A stretch of DNA of 64,000 nt from Brevundimonas sp. MYb52 (GTDB lineage Bacteria; Pseudomonadota; Alphaproteobacteria; Caulobacterales; Caulobacteraceae), in assembly GCF_002979535.1 (NCBI RefSeq), contig NZ_PCPB01000015.1:1-64000 (forward strand). Reading direction: 5' to 3'. This document shows positions 54,243 to 62,616 of this stretch, in pieces. Within the stretch, counting starts at the first letter, position 1, and each line of letters opens with the position of its first letter. The translations under genes were made by a program, and so were the position numbers. Below the pieces are notes generated by a model. That model did no database searches. It saw nothing but the letters and a program-made list of their open reading frames with translations, and had not been told where the DNA came from.

Positions 54243-55400
54243 ATGACACCACCAGCCGCCCCCTCGACCGCCGCGCCCTCCATCCGCATTCAGTCCATCG
54301 ACGCCCTGCGCGGCCTGGTCATGCTGCTGATGCTGGTCGATCATGCGCGTGAGTTCTTCTTCATCCACGCCCAGGTCTCGGACCCGATGGATGTCACGGC
54401 GACCGCTCCGGTCCTCTTCTTCACCCGGATGACAGCGCATCTTTGCGCGCCCATTTTCGTGGCCCTGACCGGGCTCAGCGCCTGGCTCTACGCGTCGAAA
54501 AAGGGCGGCGCCCCGGCGGCCTCGGCCTTTCTGTTCAAGCGAGGCCTGTTCCTGATCGGGCTGGAGCTGACTCTGGTCACATTCGCCTGGACCTTCTCCC
54601 TGACGCCCACCACCGTCTTTCTGCAAGTCATCTGGGTCATCGGCCTGTCGATGATCGCCTTGGCGGCCCTGGTCCATCTGCCACGCGGCGCGCTGATCAC
54701 GCTCGGCCTGGTCATCATGCTGGGACACAATTTTCTCGATCCGATCACGGTAGCCGAAGGTGCCCCCGGCCACGCCGTCTGGGCCGTGCTGCATGATCGC
54801 GGCTACATTGACCTGCCATGGGGCGGGCAGGCGCGGACCTCCTATCCCCTGCTGCCATGGATCGGCGTCATCGCCCTGGGGTATGGCATCGGCCCCTGGT
54901 TTGTCGCCGACGGCGCCACGCGACGCCGCCGCCTGGTCGTTCTCGGCGTCGCCATGCTGGGACTGTTCGCCGTCCTGAGGACCATCAACCTCTATGGCGA
55001 TCACCCATGGAGCGTGCAGCCCGATCTGCTGCGCACGGCCATGAGCGTGCTCAACCTGACCAAGTATCCGCCCTCAGCGGACTTCCTTCTGGTGACGCTA
55101 GGCGTCGGCGCCCTGCTGCTGGCAGGACTGGAGAGAGCCCCGCGTCGACTGGTCGGCCTTCTCGCCGTCTTCGGCGGCGCGCCTTTGTTCTTTTACCTGA
55201 TCCACCTCTACGGCCTGCACCTGCTCAATCTGGGCGCGCTTGCGGTGTTCGGCCCCAACCAGGGCGAAGTCTTCAGCCTGCCAAGCGTCGGCTGGATCTG
55301 GCTGCTGGCGCTGATCGTCGCTGTCCCCAGTGCGTTCGCCTGCCGCTGGTTCGGCGAGGTCAAGCGCCGCAGTTCGCAATGGTGGATGAAGTATCTCTGA
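54243..55400 (+). CDS. HGSNAT/DUF1624-type membrane protein
   Basis: The 385-aa protein has about nine to ten helices and the family N-terminus RIQSIDALRGLVMLLMLVDH, ending that helix with the conserved histidine of LVDHAREFF. The helix pattern continues to KRRSSQWWMKYL. DUF1624/heparan-glucosaminide acetyltransferase-like proteins move acetyl groups from cytoplasmic acetyl-CoA across the membrane onto sugars. The substrate here is unknown. The start at 54243 has no clear ribosome-binding site. It is preceded by an AT-rich stretch (about 54200-54230). Confidence 0.88.
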   Translation: MTPPAAPSTAAPSIRIQSIDALRGLVMLLMLVDHAREFFFIHAQVSDPMDVTATAPVLFFTRMTAHLCAPIFVALTGLSAWLYASKKGGAPAASAFLFKRGLFLIGLELTLVTFAWTFSLTPTTVFLQVIWVIGLSMIALAALVHLPRGALITLGLVIMLGHNFLDPITVAEGAPGHAVWAVLHDRGYIDLPWGGQARTSYPLLPWIGVIALGYGIGPWFVADGATRRRRLVVLGVAMLGLFAVLRTINLYGDHPWSVQPDLLRTAMSVLNLTKYPPSADFLLVTLGVGALLLAGLERAPRRLVGLLAVFGGAPLFFYLIHLYGLHLLNLGALAVFGPNQGEVFSLPSVGWIWLLALIVAVPSAFACRWFGEVKRRSSQWWMKYL

Positions 55401-55446
55401 GCCCGCGCATCAACGGGCCGCGAGATGACCGGACCGGCAAGGAAGA

Positions 55447-55523
55447 TGGCGCACCCGACAGGATTCGAACCTGTGACCTCTGCCTTCGGAGGGCAGCACT
55501 CTATCCAGCTGAGCTACGGGTGC
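55447..55523 (-). tRNA. tRNA-Arg (anticodon CCG)
   Basis: This 77-base cloverleaf has acceptor arms GCACCCG and CGGGTGC, anticodon stem CTGCC/GGCAG and loop CTCCGAA, T-stem ACAGG/CCTGT and an encoded CCA. CCG reads the CGG codon. Its acceptor and D arms are nearly identical to tRNA-Arg(ACG) at 32160-32236. Confidence 0.97.
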
Positions 55524-55669
55524 GTCTGCGGCTCTAGAGCCGGACGGCGGTGCTTACAGCATGGGCCGGGCGGCCTCAATCCCTGAATCTCGACGGGACG
55601 CCTTCTTGGGCGCGGCTTGGCTCAAGAGCTGCAAAGGCCTAGCCTCGCGGTCGGAGAGAGGGAGTTTCC

Positions 55670-56953
55670 ATGCGCGTTTCCAACATCGCGGCCCTGACGG
55701 CCGGCGCCCTTCTGGCCGCCTGCGCCGCCACGCCGAAACCGGCGGCGGACAGCCTGGACGCTGTGGCGCGCGACTATGTCGCCCTGACGCTGGAAATCGG
55801 CGAGCGCGAGCCGGGCTATGTCGACGCCTATTACGGCCCAGCCGAATGGGCCGAGACGGCCAAGGCCCATCCGCGCGCCCTGCCCCAGTTGGCCGAGGGC
55901 GCGACCGCCCTGACCCGGCGACTGGACGCCCTGCCGACCGCCGGTCTGGACGCCGAAAGTCGGCAACGCCGCGCCTATCTGTCGGCCCATGTTTCGGCGG
56001 CCTCGGCGCGTCTGCGGATGCTGGGCGGCGAGAAGATGAGCTTCGCCGACGAGGCCGAGGCCCTGTTCGGGGTGCGTCCGGAACTGCGTCCGCTGTCGTC
56101 CTATGATCCTGTGCTGGCGCGCATCGACGCCCTGATCCCCGGCGAGGGGCCGCTGGCCGACCGGGTCGCGGCGTTCCGCGCCCGCTACGTCATTCCCAAG
56201 GATAAGCTGGAGCCGGTGATGCGGGCCGCGATTGCCGAGTGCAAGGCGCGCACCGAGCGGCACATGACCCTGCCCGCCAACGAGACCTTCACGCTGGAGT
56301 TCGTCAACAACAAGCCGTGGTCGGGCTACAACTGGTACAAGGGCAATGCCTTCAGCCTGATCCAGGTCAACACCGACCTGCCCATCTATATCGATCGCGC
56401 CGTCGATCTGGGCTGCCATGAGGGCTATCCCGGCCACCACGTCTATAACGCCTTGCTGGAACAGACCTTTGTGGAACAAAAGGGCTGGGTCGAGATGAGC
56501 GTCTATCCCCTGTTCAGCCCCATGTCCTTTATCGCCGAGGGCAGCGCCAACTACGGCATCGACCTGGCCTTCCCCGGCCATGAGCGCACCGATTTTGAAA
56601 AACGCGTCCTCTATCCGCTGGCCGGGCTCGACCCGGCGACGGCCGAAGCCCAGACGCAGCTTCTGGCCCTGACGCGCGAACTGGGGCGGGCGGAATACAC
56701 CGTGGCCGACGCCTATCTGACGGGGCGCATCGACCGCGAAACGGCGCTGGACCAGTTGCAGAAATATAGTCTGGTGGCGCGCGACCGGGCGAACCAGCGG
56801 CTGAGCTTCATCGAGACTTACCGCAGCTATGTGATCAACTACGGTCTGGGCCGCGACATGGTGCAGGCCTGGGTCGAGGGTCAGGGGCCGGATCACTGGG
56901 CCACCACCGAGCGGCTGCTGGCCAGCCAGACCCTGCCGGTGGATCTGGACTAG
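55670..56953 (+). CDS. DUF885-like lipoprotein (putative metallopeptidase)
   Basis: The 427-aa protein has a lipoprotein signal with lipobox LLAAC (Cys17), then a largely helical domain. The metal-site motif LGCHEGYPGHHVYNALLEQ is at about residue 248 and FIAEGSANYGIDLAFPG follows about 40 residues on, the same HEGxPGHH-plus-glutamate layout as the DUF885 protein at 45611-47452. It is about 190 residues shorter and otherwise divergent, and should be membrane-tethered in the periplasm. A GAGGGAG site precedes ATG 55670. Confidence 0.82.
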   Translation: MRVSNIAALTAGALLAACAATPKPAADSLDAVARDYVALTLEIGEREPGYVDAYYGPAEWAETAKAHPRALPQLAEGATALTRRLDALPTAGLDAESRQRRAYLSAHVSAASARLRMLGGEKMSFADEAEALFGVRPELRPLSSYDPVLARIDALIPGEGPLADRVAAFRARYVIPKDKLEPVMRAAIAECKARTERHMTLPANETFTLEFVNNKPWSGYNWYKGNAFSLIQVNTDLPIYIDRAVDLGCHEGYPGHHVYNALLEQTFVEQKGWVEMSVYPLFSPMSFIAEGSANYGIDLAFPGHERTDFEKRVLYPLAGLDPATAEAQTQLLALTRELGRAEYTVADAYLTGRIDRETALDQLQKYSLVARDRANQRLSFIETYRSYVINYGLGRDMVQAWVEGQGPDHWATTERLLASQTLPVDLD

Positions 56954-57023
56954 GACCGCGAGGCAACCCCCATCGCGCAATTGCGTTTACCGCCAAGGTT
57001 CAACGCAAGAAGGGGGACATCCC

Positions 57024-57329
57024 ATGCGCATCCGCATCCTGACGATCGCCGCCGCCTCGGTCCTGGCGCTCGGCGCCGCCGCCTGCACCCAGGCCGAACA
57101 ACAGAAGGCCGAGGCCAATGCCGAAGTCGCCGGCGACAAGGCCGCCGACGTCGCCGCCCAGACCGGCGAAGTGGTCGAGTCCGGCGCCATGAAGGCGGCC
57201 CAGGCCGTCGAGGACGGCGCCGGCAAGGTCGCCGACAAGCTGGAAGACAATCAGGCCCAGGCCGCCGCCGAAGGCCGGCCCGGCGCTGTCGATCCGACCA
57301 CGGACACTCGGGTCCCCGCCAAGAACTGA
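57024..57329 (+). CDS. Small Ala/Glu-rich lipoprotein
   Basis: The 101-aa product has a lipoprotein signal with lipobox GAAAC (Cys21). The mature part is an uninterrupted Ala-, Glu-, Lys- and Asp-rich amphipathic helix (EQQKAEANAEVAGDKAADVA, then MKAAQAVEDGAGKVADKLED) with an unstructured tail. It resembles the helical lipoproteins common in alphaproteobacteria. No function can be read. An AAGGGGG site precedes the ATG, and a hairpin follows the stop. Confidence 0.78.
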   Translation: MRIRILTIAAASVLALGAAACTQAEQQKAEANAEVAGDKAADVAAQTGEVVESGAMKAAQAVEDGAGKVADKLEDNQAQAAAEGRPGAVDPTTDTRVPAKN

Positions 57330-57338
57330 TGGGGCAGA

Positions 57339-57364
57339 GGCCCTTCTCCCGCCAGAGAAGGGCC
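57339..57364. terminator. Hairpin between convergent genes, possible bidirectional terminator
   Basis: A perfect 10-base stem, GGCCCTTCTC-like arm (57339-57348) and GAGAAGGGCC (57355-57364), encloses CCGCCA. It is positioned between the stops of the lipoprotein gene and the MFS gene. There is no run of T on either side, so intrinsic termination would be weak. Confidence 0.5.
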
Positions 57365-57369
57365 GACCG

Positions 57370-58674
57370 TCAGGTCAGCTTGTTCGCCTTCCTCAGGCCG
57401 GGGAAAACCTTGGCCCAGATGCCGGTGGCGGCCAGGGCGCCGACGCCGCCGAACACCGCCGCGCCGACAGGGCCGAGCAGACGCACCATGACCCCCGAAT
57501 AGGCCTCGCCCAGCTCGTTCGAGGCGCCGATGAACAGCATGGACACCGACGACACCCGCCCGCGCATATGATCGGGCGTGGCCAGCTGGATCAGGGTCTG
57601 GCGAATATTGACGCTGATCATGTCCGCCCCGCCGCCGATGAAGAGGGCCAGGGCGCTGAGCCAGACCCAGTGCGACAGGCCGAACGTCAGGGTGGACAGG
57701 CCGAACACCGCCACGGCCGCGAACATCCAGCGCCCGCCATGTTTCACGATGGGGAAGCGGCTCAGATAGAGGGCCACCAGCAGGGCCCCCACCCCGAACG
57801 AGGCGCGCAGCAGGCCGAACCCCTGCGGACCCACATGCAGGATGTCGCGCGCGAAAATCGGCGTCAGCAGGGCCACGCCCGCGAGCAGCACCACCACCAG
57901 ATCCAGCGAGATGGCGCCCAGCACGATCTTGGTCTTCCAGACATAGGACAGACCCTCCTTGACCAGCTCCAGCGGGCCCACGCCCGTCTCGACGAACTGC
58001 GGCTTGCCCTTGGTGCGGATCAGCAGGAAGCAGGCGATGGCCACAAAGAACAGCGCCATGGCCGAGGCGTAGGCCCAGGGCACGGCAAAGCCGACGATGA
58101 CCCCGCCTAGCGCCGGCCCGGCGATGGCTCCGGTCTGGAAGGCGATGGACTGGGCCGCGATGGCGGGCGGCAGGGCCTTGCGCCCCACCACCATGGGCAG
58201 GAAGGCCTGACTGGCCGGGGCGAGGAAGGCCCGCGCCGCGCCGAAGACGGCGGCCACCGCCAGCAACCCCCACAAGGGCGGCGAGCCGTGCAGGGCCATG
58301 GCGAGGAAGGCCAGGGCGCACAGGCTCTCCACCACGATGGACAGGGTCACGGTGTGCTTGCGGTCACGCCGGTCGGCCATGGCCCCTGCGGGCAGTGTAA
58401 AGGCCAGCAGCGGCAGGAACTGACACAGGCCCACCAGACCCAGATAGAGGCTGGCCTCGGCGATCGGATGGTCGCGCCGGGCGATCTCATAGACCTGCCA
58501 CAACAGGGCCGAAGACTGGATCTGGATGCCCAGAACCGCCGCCACGCGTCCGACCCACAACAGGCGGAAATCGCGAATGGCCCAGGGACTGGACGGGCCG
58601 TCGTCATGAGACTCGGGCGGCAAGGGCGGCTGGGGCGGGACCGTCGGGGCGGTGTCGATGCTGTCTGTGGTCAC
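57370..58674 (-). CDS. MFS transporter (EntS-like)
   Basis: The 434-aa protein has twelve predicted helices and MFS landmarks: FRLLWVGRVAAVLGIQIQS at the first helix, MADRRDRKHTVTLSIVVESL in the loop between helices 2 and 3, and MISVNIRQTLIQLATPDHMR with GRVSSVSMLFIGASNELGE in the second half. This pattern is typical of the MFS_3 group that includes the enterobactin exporter EntS. The cargo is not predictable. Its start overlaps the stop of the upstream cupin gene (ATGA), so they are expressed together. Confidence 0.9.
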   Translation of the reverse strand: MTTDSIDTAPTVPPQPPLPPESHDDGPSSPWAIRDFRLLWVGRVAAVLGIQIQSSALLWQVYEIARRDHPIAEASLYLGLVGLCQFLPLLAFTLPAGAMADRRDRKHTVTLSIVVESLCALAFLAMALHGSPPLWGLLAVAAVFGAARAFLAPASQAFLPMVVGRKALPPAIAAQSIAFQTGAIAGPALGGVIVGFAVPWAYASAMALFFVAIACFLLIRTKGKPQFVETGVGPLELVKEGLSYVWKTKIVLGAISLDLVVVLLAGVALLTPIFARDILHVGPQGFGLLRASFGVGALLVALYLSRFPIVKHGGRWMFAAVAVFGLSTLTFGLSHWVWLSALALFIGGGADMISVNIRQTLIQLATPDHMRGRVSSVSMLFIGASNELGEAYSGVMVRLLGPVGAAVFGGVGALAATGIWAKVFPGLRKANKLT

Positions 58675-59147
58675 GTTCTTCTGGGCGTCTTCGGATAGGG
58701 GGTTCCGTCGCGATGGAAGTAGCGGTCGGCGCCCTTGGGGAGGATCATGTCGATATCGGGATAGTCGCAGGCGTCCTCGGTCGGACGGCGCGAACCGACC
58801 TCCAGCAGGACAGCGTCATGCTCTGAACGGTTCTCGATCTTGTGGCCGTTCGGCACGCCCGCCTTGAAACCGGCGCAGTCGCCCGCGACCAGCCGCGTCT
58901 CGCCATCGTCCTCAATCAGGACCACCTCGCCCTCGACCACCCAGACGAACTCGTCCTCGGCGCTGTGCCAGTGACGCTGGCTGGACCAGGCCCCGGCGGG
59001 CAGGCGCAGCAGGTTGACCCCGAACTGGTCCAGACCGACCGCGTCGCCCAACCGCCAGCGCCGTCGCGGCTTGCACGGAGCAGCGAACTCCTGGGGGTAT
59101 CCGGTCCCGTGGCCGGTCGGTGCATTGTCGATGTCGATCTTCGGCAC
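58671..59147 (-). CDS. Cupin-domain protein
   Basis: The 158-aa protein is a single cupin barrel with the metal-binding motif 1 region RHWHSAEDEFVWVVEGEVVLIE (two histidines and a glutamate) and motif 2 ending in PNGHKIENRSEHDAVLLEVG. It begins at GTG 59147, eight bases after an AAGG site. Cupins of this size are often metal enzymes or sugar/acid binders. Co-translation with the MFS transporter suggests a role in handling the same compound, but neither partner identifies it. Confidence 0.85.
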   Translation of the reverse strand: MPKIDIDNAPTGHGTGYPQEFAAPCKPRRRWRLGDAVGLDQFGVNLLRLPAGAWSSQRHWHSAEDEFVWVVEGEVVLIEDDGETRLVAGDCAGFKAGVPNGHKIENRSEHDAVLLEVGSRRPTEDACDYPDIDMILPKGADRYFHRDGTPYPKTPRRT

Positions 59148-59196
59148 GGTTTCGGGCCTTCTCGCGGGTGCGGGATATGCCTAAAGCATAGAGCCC

Positions 59197-60390
59197 ATGA
59201 GCGCCGCATCACATTCCGTCATCGATCCTGTCGAACTGACCCGCGACCTGATCCGCATTCCCTCCGTCACCCCCGCCGACGAAGGGGCGATGGACGTGCT
59301 GGAACGCACCCTGACCGGGCTCGGCTTCACCTGCCGCCGCATGGTGTTCGAGGGGCCCAGCGGGGTCGGCCACGACGCCCGGATCGAGAACCTCTACGCC
59401 CGCCGCGGGACGGCCTCGCCCAACCTCTGCTTTGCGGGCCACACCGACGTGGTGCCGACCGGCGACCTGACCGCCTGGACCGCCGCCCCGTTCGAGGGCG
59501 AGACCCGCGACGGCATCCTCTATGGCCGCGGCGCCGTGGACATGAAGGGCGGCATCGCCGCCTGGGTCGCCGCCGTCTCGCGCATTCTGGCTGAGGGCGA
59601 CGTGCCCGGCTCCCTCTCCTTCCTCATCACCGGCGACGAGGAAGGCCCGGCCCTGCACGGCACCAAGCGGGTGGTCGAGGCTCTGGCCGCCGAGGGCGAG
59701 GTCATCGACGCCTGCGTGGTCGGCGAGCCATCCTCGGCCCACCACCTCGGCGACATGATCAAGGTCGGACGGCGCGGCTCGCTGAACACCTGGATCACCG
59801 TCCACGGCAAACAGGGCCATGTCGCCTATCCCGACCGCGCCGCCAATCCTGCGCCGGTCGTGGCCAAGCTTCTGGCGCGTCTCGACGCCCACATTCTGGA
59901 TGAGGGCTACCCGGAGTTCCCGCCGTCCAACCTCGAGATCACCACCATCGACGTGGGCAATCCGGCGACCAACATCATCCCGGCCGAGGCGAAGGCGCGG
60001 CTCAACATCCGCTTCAACCCGACCCATACCGGCGACGGCCTGATCGACTGGCTGAACCGCGAGGCGGGTCTGGTCCAGGCCGAGACCGGGCTGCGGATCG
60101 AGTTGGAGCATATGTGCTCGGGTGAAGCCTTCCTGACCGAGCCCGGCGTCTTCGTCACGGCGGTGCAGGACGCGGTCGAGGCGACCTTGGGCCGCCGCCC
60201 CGAGGCCTCGACCACCGGCGGCACCTCCGACGCCCGCTTTATCCGCTCGCTCTGCCCGGTGCTGGAGCTGGGCCTGGTCGGCCAGACCATGCACCAGATC
60301 GACGAGCGCGTGCCCGAGGCCGAACTGCGCGCCCTGACCGACGCCTATCAGGCCGTCATCGCCACAGTGTTCGAGCGGCTGGAAACTTAA
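59197..60390 (+). CDS. dapE: Succinyl-diaminopimelate desuccinylase
   Basis: The 397-aa dinuclear zinc enzyme makes LL-diaminopimelate for lysine and peptidoglycan. Zinc-site motifs are CFAGHTDVVPTGDL, YGRGAVDMKGGIAAW, SFLITGDEEGPALHGTKR and the late TTGGTSDARFIR. A dimerisation domain lies between them. It appears to have its own promoter region upstream, divergent from the cupin gene, and is followed by the AhpD-like/ECF41 pair, whose promoter starts just after its stop. Confidence 0.96.
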   Translation: MSAASHSVIDPVELTRDLIRIPSVTPADEGAMDVLERTLTGLGFTCRRMVFEGPSGVGHDARIENLYARRGTASPNLCFAGHTDVVPTGDLTAWTAAPFEGETRDGILYGRGAVDMKGGIAAWVAAVSRILAEGDVPGSLSFLITGDEEGPALHGTKRVVEALAAEGEVIDACVVGEPSSAHHLGDMIKVGRRGSLNTWITVHGKQGHVAYPDRAANPAPVVAKLLARLDAHILDEGYPEFPPSNLEITTIDVGNPATNIIPAEAKARLNIRFNPTHTGDGLIDWLNREAGLVQAETGLRIELEHMCSGEAFLTEPGVFVTAVQDAVEATLGRRPEASTTGGTSDARFIRSLCPVLELGLVGQTMHQIDERVPEAELRALTDAYQAVIATVFERLET

Positions 60391-60402
60391 TTCGACGGGT
60401 CA

Positions 60403-60429
60403 TGTCACAGGCGGGCGGCCTGTCTCGTC
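60403..60429 (+). promoter_or_regulatory. ECF41-type promoter upstream of the AhpD-like/sigma operon
   Basis: TGTCACA (60403-60409), a 16-base spacer and CGTC (60426-60429) match the ECF41 promoter (TGTCACA-N16-CGTC) exactly in sequence and spacing. It lies 40 bases upstream of the AhpD-like start, in the correct orientation. It suggests autoregulation by the sigma factor encoded in the operon. Confidence 0.85.
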
Positions 60430-60468
60430 ATGGAGGCGACGCGCAATCAGGCGCCGAGGAGAGATGAC

Positions 60469-60936
60469 ATGACCCCGCGTATCGCCAACAGCCCCTTCAA
60501 GGCCGCCCCCGACGCCTATCAGGCCATGATCAAGCTGGAGCAGACCATCGGCGCCAGCGGTCTGGAGCACAGCCTGCTGGAGCTGCTGAAGACCCGCGTC
60601 TCGCAGATCAACGGCTGCGCCTACTGCCTGCACATGCACACCAATGACGCCCGCAAGGCCGGCGAGAGCGAGGTGCGGCTGCATCTGCTGGCCGCCTGGC
60701 GCGAGTCCTCGCTCTACACCCCGCGCGAGCGCGCCGCCCTGACCTGGGCCGAGAGCCTGACCCGGATCGAACAGACCCAGGCCCCGGACGCCGACTATGA
60801 AGCCCTGAAGGCCGAGTTCAGCGAGAGCGAACAGGTCAACCTGACCTTCGCCATCGGGGCGATCAATGTGTGGAACCGGCTGGCGGTCGGCTTCCGGCTG
60901 GCCCACCCGGCGGAACCGGCGCGTGTCGCGGCCTGA
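60469..60936 (+). CDS. AhpD/carboxymuconolactone decarboxylase-like protein
   Basis: The 155-aa all-helical protein has the redox CxxC motif NGCAYCLHMHTND (about 45-57), characteristic of the AhpD/CMD superfamily. Such proteins act as thiol peroxidase or reductase partners, or serve unknown roles. An AGGAGA site lies seven bases before the ATG at 60469. It precedes an ECF41 sigma factor, whose start lies inside its 3' end. Genes of this type are the usual target of ECF41 sigma factors (COE group: carboxymuconolactone decarboxylase, oxidoreductase, epimerase). Confidence 0.92.
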   Translation: MTPRIANSPFKAAPDAYQAMIKLEQTIGASGLEHSLLELLKTRVSQINGCAYCLHMHTNDARKAGESEVRLHLLAAWRESSLYTPRERAALTWAESLTRIEQTQAPDADYEALKAEFSESEQVNLTFAIGAINVWNRLAVGFRLAHPAEPARVAA

Positions 60937-61828
60937 CCCCGCCACCGACGTCTTCGAGGCGCACCGGCCCCGGCTGGCGCGCCTCGCCTACCGTATGCTG
61001 GGCTCCCTGGCCGAGGCCGAGGACGTGGTGCAGGAGGCCTGGCTCCGGTGGAGCCGGGTCGATCCCGCCGAGATCCGCGAGCCCGCCGCCTGGCTGACGC
61101 GGACCACGACGCGGCTGGCGCTGGACCTGCTGAAATCGGCCCGCGTCCGACGCGAGACCTATGTCGGATCATGGCTGCCCGAGCCCCTGATCACTGGCCC
61201 CGAGGCGGACGCGGAGTCTTTCGCCGACGACCTGACCCTGTCGCTGATGACGGCCATGGAGCGGCTGTCGCCGCTGGAACGCGCCGCCTTCCTGCTGCAC
61301 GACGTGTTCGAGGTCGGCTTCGACGAGGTGGCGGCGACGCTGGAGCGTGATCCCGCCTCGGTGCGCCAGCTGGCCAGCCGCGCCCGCCGCCATGTGCAGG
61401 AAGCGCGTCCCCGCTACGCCGTCGCGCCCGAGGAGGGCGAACGGATCGCCCGCGCCTTCTTCGACGCCTCGCGATCCGGCGACCTGGCGGCCCTGGGCGC
61501 GTTGCTGGCGGAAGGGGCGACCCTGAGAGCCGACGGCGGCGGCAAGGTGATCGCCTTCCACAACCCGATCCACGGCGCCCGCAAACTGCTGCGCCTCTTC
61601 GCCGGGCTGAACCGCAAATACGGCGCCGAGGCCTATGAGATGATCCGGCCCATGTGGATCGACGGCCTGCCCGGCTATGTCAGCCTGGAGCGCGGTCGGG
61701 TGTTGCAGACGACGGCCCTGGCCATCGAGGACGGGCGCATCCTCGACATCTTCATCACCCGCAACCCGGACAAGCTGGCGCGCATCGCCGCCCTTCTGGA
61801 CCTGCCCGGCCGCGAGGCGGCGAACTAG
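60923..61828 (+). CDS. ECF41 RNA polymerase sigma factor with SnoaL-like C-terminal domain
   Basis: The 301-aa protein has sigma region 2 (FEAHRPRLARLAYRMLGSLA, DVVQEAWLRW) and sigma region 4 (LSPLERAAFLLHDVFEVGFD). A C-terminal SnoaL-like domain of about 120 residues modulates activity. All three ECF41 signatures are visible: WLPEP in the linker, DGGGK and NPDKL near the C-terminus. No anti-sigma gene is adjacent, as expected for ECF41, where the fused domain acts in its place. GTG 60923 overlaps the AhpD-like gene by 14 bases. Confidence 0.94.
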   Translation: MSRPDPATDVFEAHRPRLARLAYRMLGSLAEAEDVVQEAWLRWSRVDPAEIREPAAWLTRTTTRLALDLLKSARVRRETYVGSWLPEPLITGPEADAESFADDLTLSLMTAMERLSPLERAAFLLHDVFEVGFDEVAATLERDPASVRQLASRARRHVQEARPRYAVAPEEGERIARAFFDASRSGDLAALGALLAEGATLRADGGGKVIAFHNPIHGARKLLRLFAGLNRKYGAEAYEMIRPMWIDGLPGYVSLERGRVLQTTALAIEDGRILDIFITRNPDKLARIAALLDLPGREAAN

Positions 61829-62034
61829 GCCTCGCCCGCCGCTTCCAGACGGGCGATGCGGCGGTCCATGTCGGCGACCTGATCCTTGAGCCGCTGGGCT
61901 TCCGACTTCATATCGACGGGCGTGCCGTCTTCATAGGTGATCTGCGCGCCCTTCTCGATCAGGTCGAGGCGGTAGAGGGCGGTGACGCGGGTCGCCTTGA
62001 ACCGCTCCAGTTCGCTGTCCTTGTCTAGCGCCAT
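61825..62034 (-). CDS. Small helical protein, unknown function
   Basis: The 69-aa protein is mostly alpha-helical: SELERFKATRVTALYRLDLI, a short beta or turn segment (YEDGTPVDMKSE), and a heptad-like helix AQRLKDQVADMDRRIARLEA that may form a coiled coil. It is charged and soluble. I do not recognise a family. Its start overlaps the RidA stop (ATGA), and its 3' end overlaps the convergent sigma-factor gene by 4 bases, so it is the downstream member of a two-gene operon with ridA. Confidence 0.75.
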   Translation of the reverse strand: MALDKDSELERFKATRVTALYRLDLIEKGAQITYEDGTPVDMKSEAQRLKDQVADMDRRIARLEAAGEA

Positions 62035-62375
62035 CAGAGCGCCGCCACGACGATGATCTCGACCAGGTATTCGGGCGAGGCCAGCTTGCCTTCGCTGGTG
62101 GCGCGGGCGGGCGGATTGGCCTGATCGACCCAGGCGTCCCAGACGGCGTTCATGGCCTCGAAATCGGCGATGTCGGCCAGCCAGATGGTGGCCATCAGGA
62201 TCTTGGACTTGTCGGTGCCGGCCTGGGCCAGCAGGGCGTCGATCTCGGCCAGGGTGGTCCTGGTCTGGGTCGTGACGTCGTCGCCCGGCTCGCCGACCTG
62301 ACCGGCCAGATAGACGGTATTGCCGTGGATGACGGCCTCGCTCATGCGGGCGCCGGGCTGGATGCGGGTGATCAT
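62034..62375 (-). CDS. RidA/YjgF-family protein
   Basis: The 113-aa protein is a RidA-type chorismate-mutase-like trimer subunit (VIHGNTVYLAGQVGEPG, TTLAEIDALLAQAGTDKSKI, WVDQANPPARATSEGKLASP). The conserved arginine of the PARAT motif binds imine/enamine intermediates. RidA hydrolyses reactive 2-aminoacrylate. The sequence is closer to a diverged subfamily than to canonical RidA, so exact substrate is uncertain. It overlaps the 69-aa gene downstream. Confidence 0.92.
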   Translation of the reverse strand: MITRIQPGARMSEAVIHGNTVYLAGQVGEPGDDVTTQTRTTLAEIDALLAQAGTDKSKILMATIWLADIADFEAMNAVWDAWVDQANPPARATSEGKLASPEYLVEIIVVAAL

Positions 62376-62405
62376 GGGGAGGCCTCCTGAAATCGGACCT
62401 CCGGC

Positions 62406-62549
62406 TTACCCCAGCAGCAGGTCCATCGCCAGCAGGGCGGCAAGGAAGACCGCCGCAAAGGAGATGCAGAAGAAGACCGCGTCACGCAGACGACTGCGCG
62501 CAGGACGCAGCGGCGCGGCGGACGGCAGATTGATCGGCAGGCGCGACAT
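62406..62549 (-). CDS. Small single-pass membrane protein
   Basis: The 47-aa protein (MSRLPINLPSAAPLRPARSR, then a hydrophobic helix of about 22 residues with FFCISFAAVFLAALLAMDLL) begins at ATG 62549, with GAGG seven bases upstream, and ends at TAA. A basic N-terminus followed by one helix suggests a cytoplasmic N-terminus. I do not recognise a family. It lies in the gap between the M20 gene and ridA on the same strand. Confidence 0.6.
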   Translation of the reverse strand: MSRLPINLPSAAPLRPARSRLRDAVFFCISFAAVFLAALLAMDLLLG

Positions 62550-62616
62550 CGGCGGACCTCTCGTCAGGAATGGCGAGGATGCGCCCGCATGCTTACCCCT
62601 TGATAAACAGAAACAA

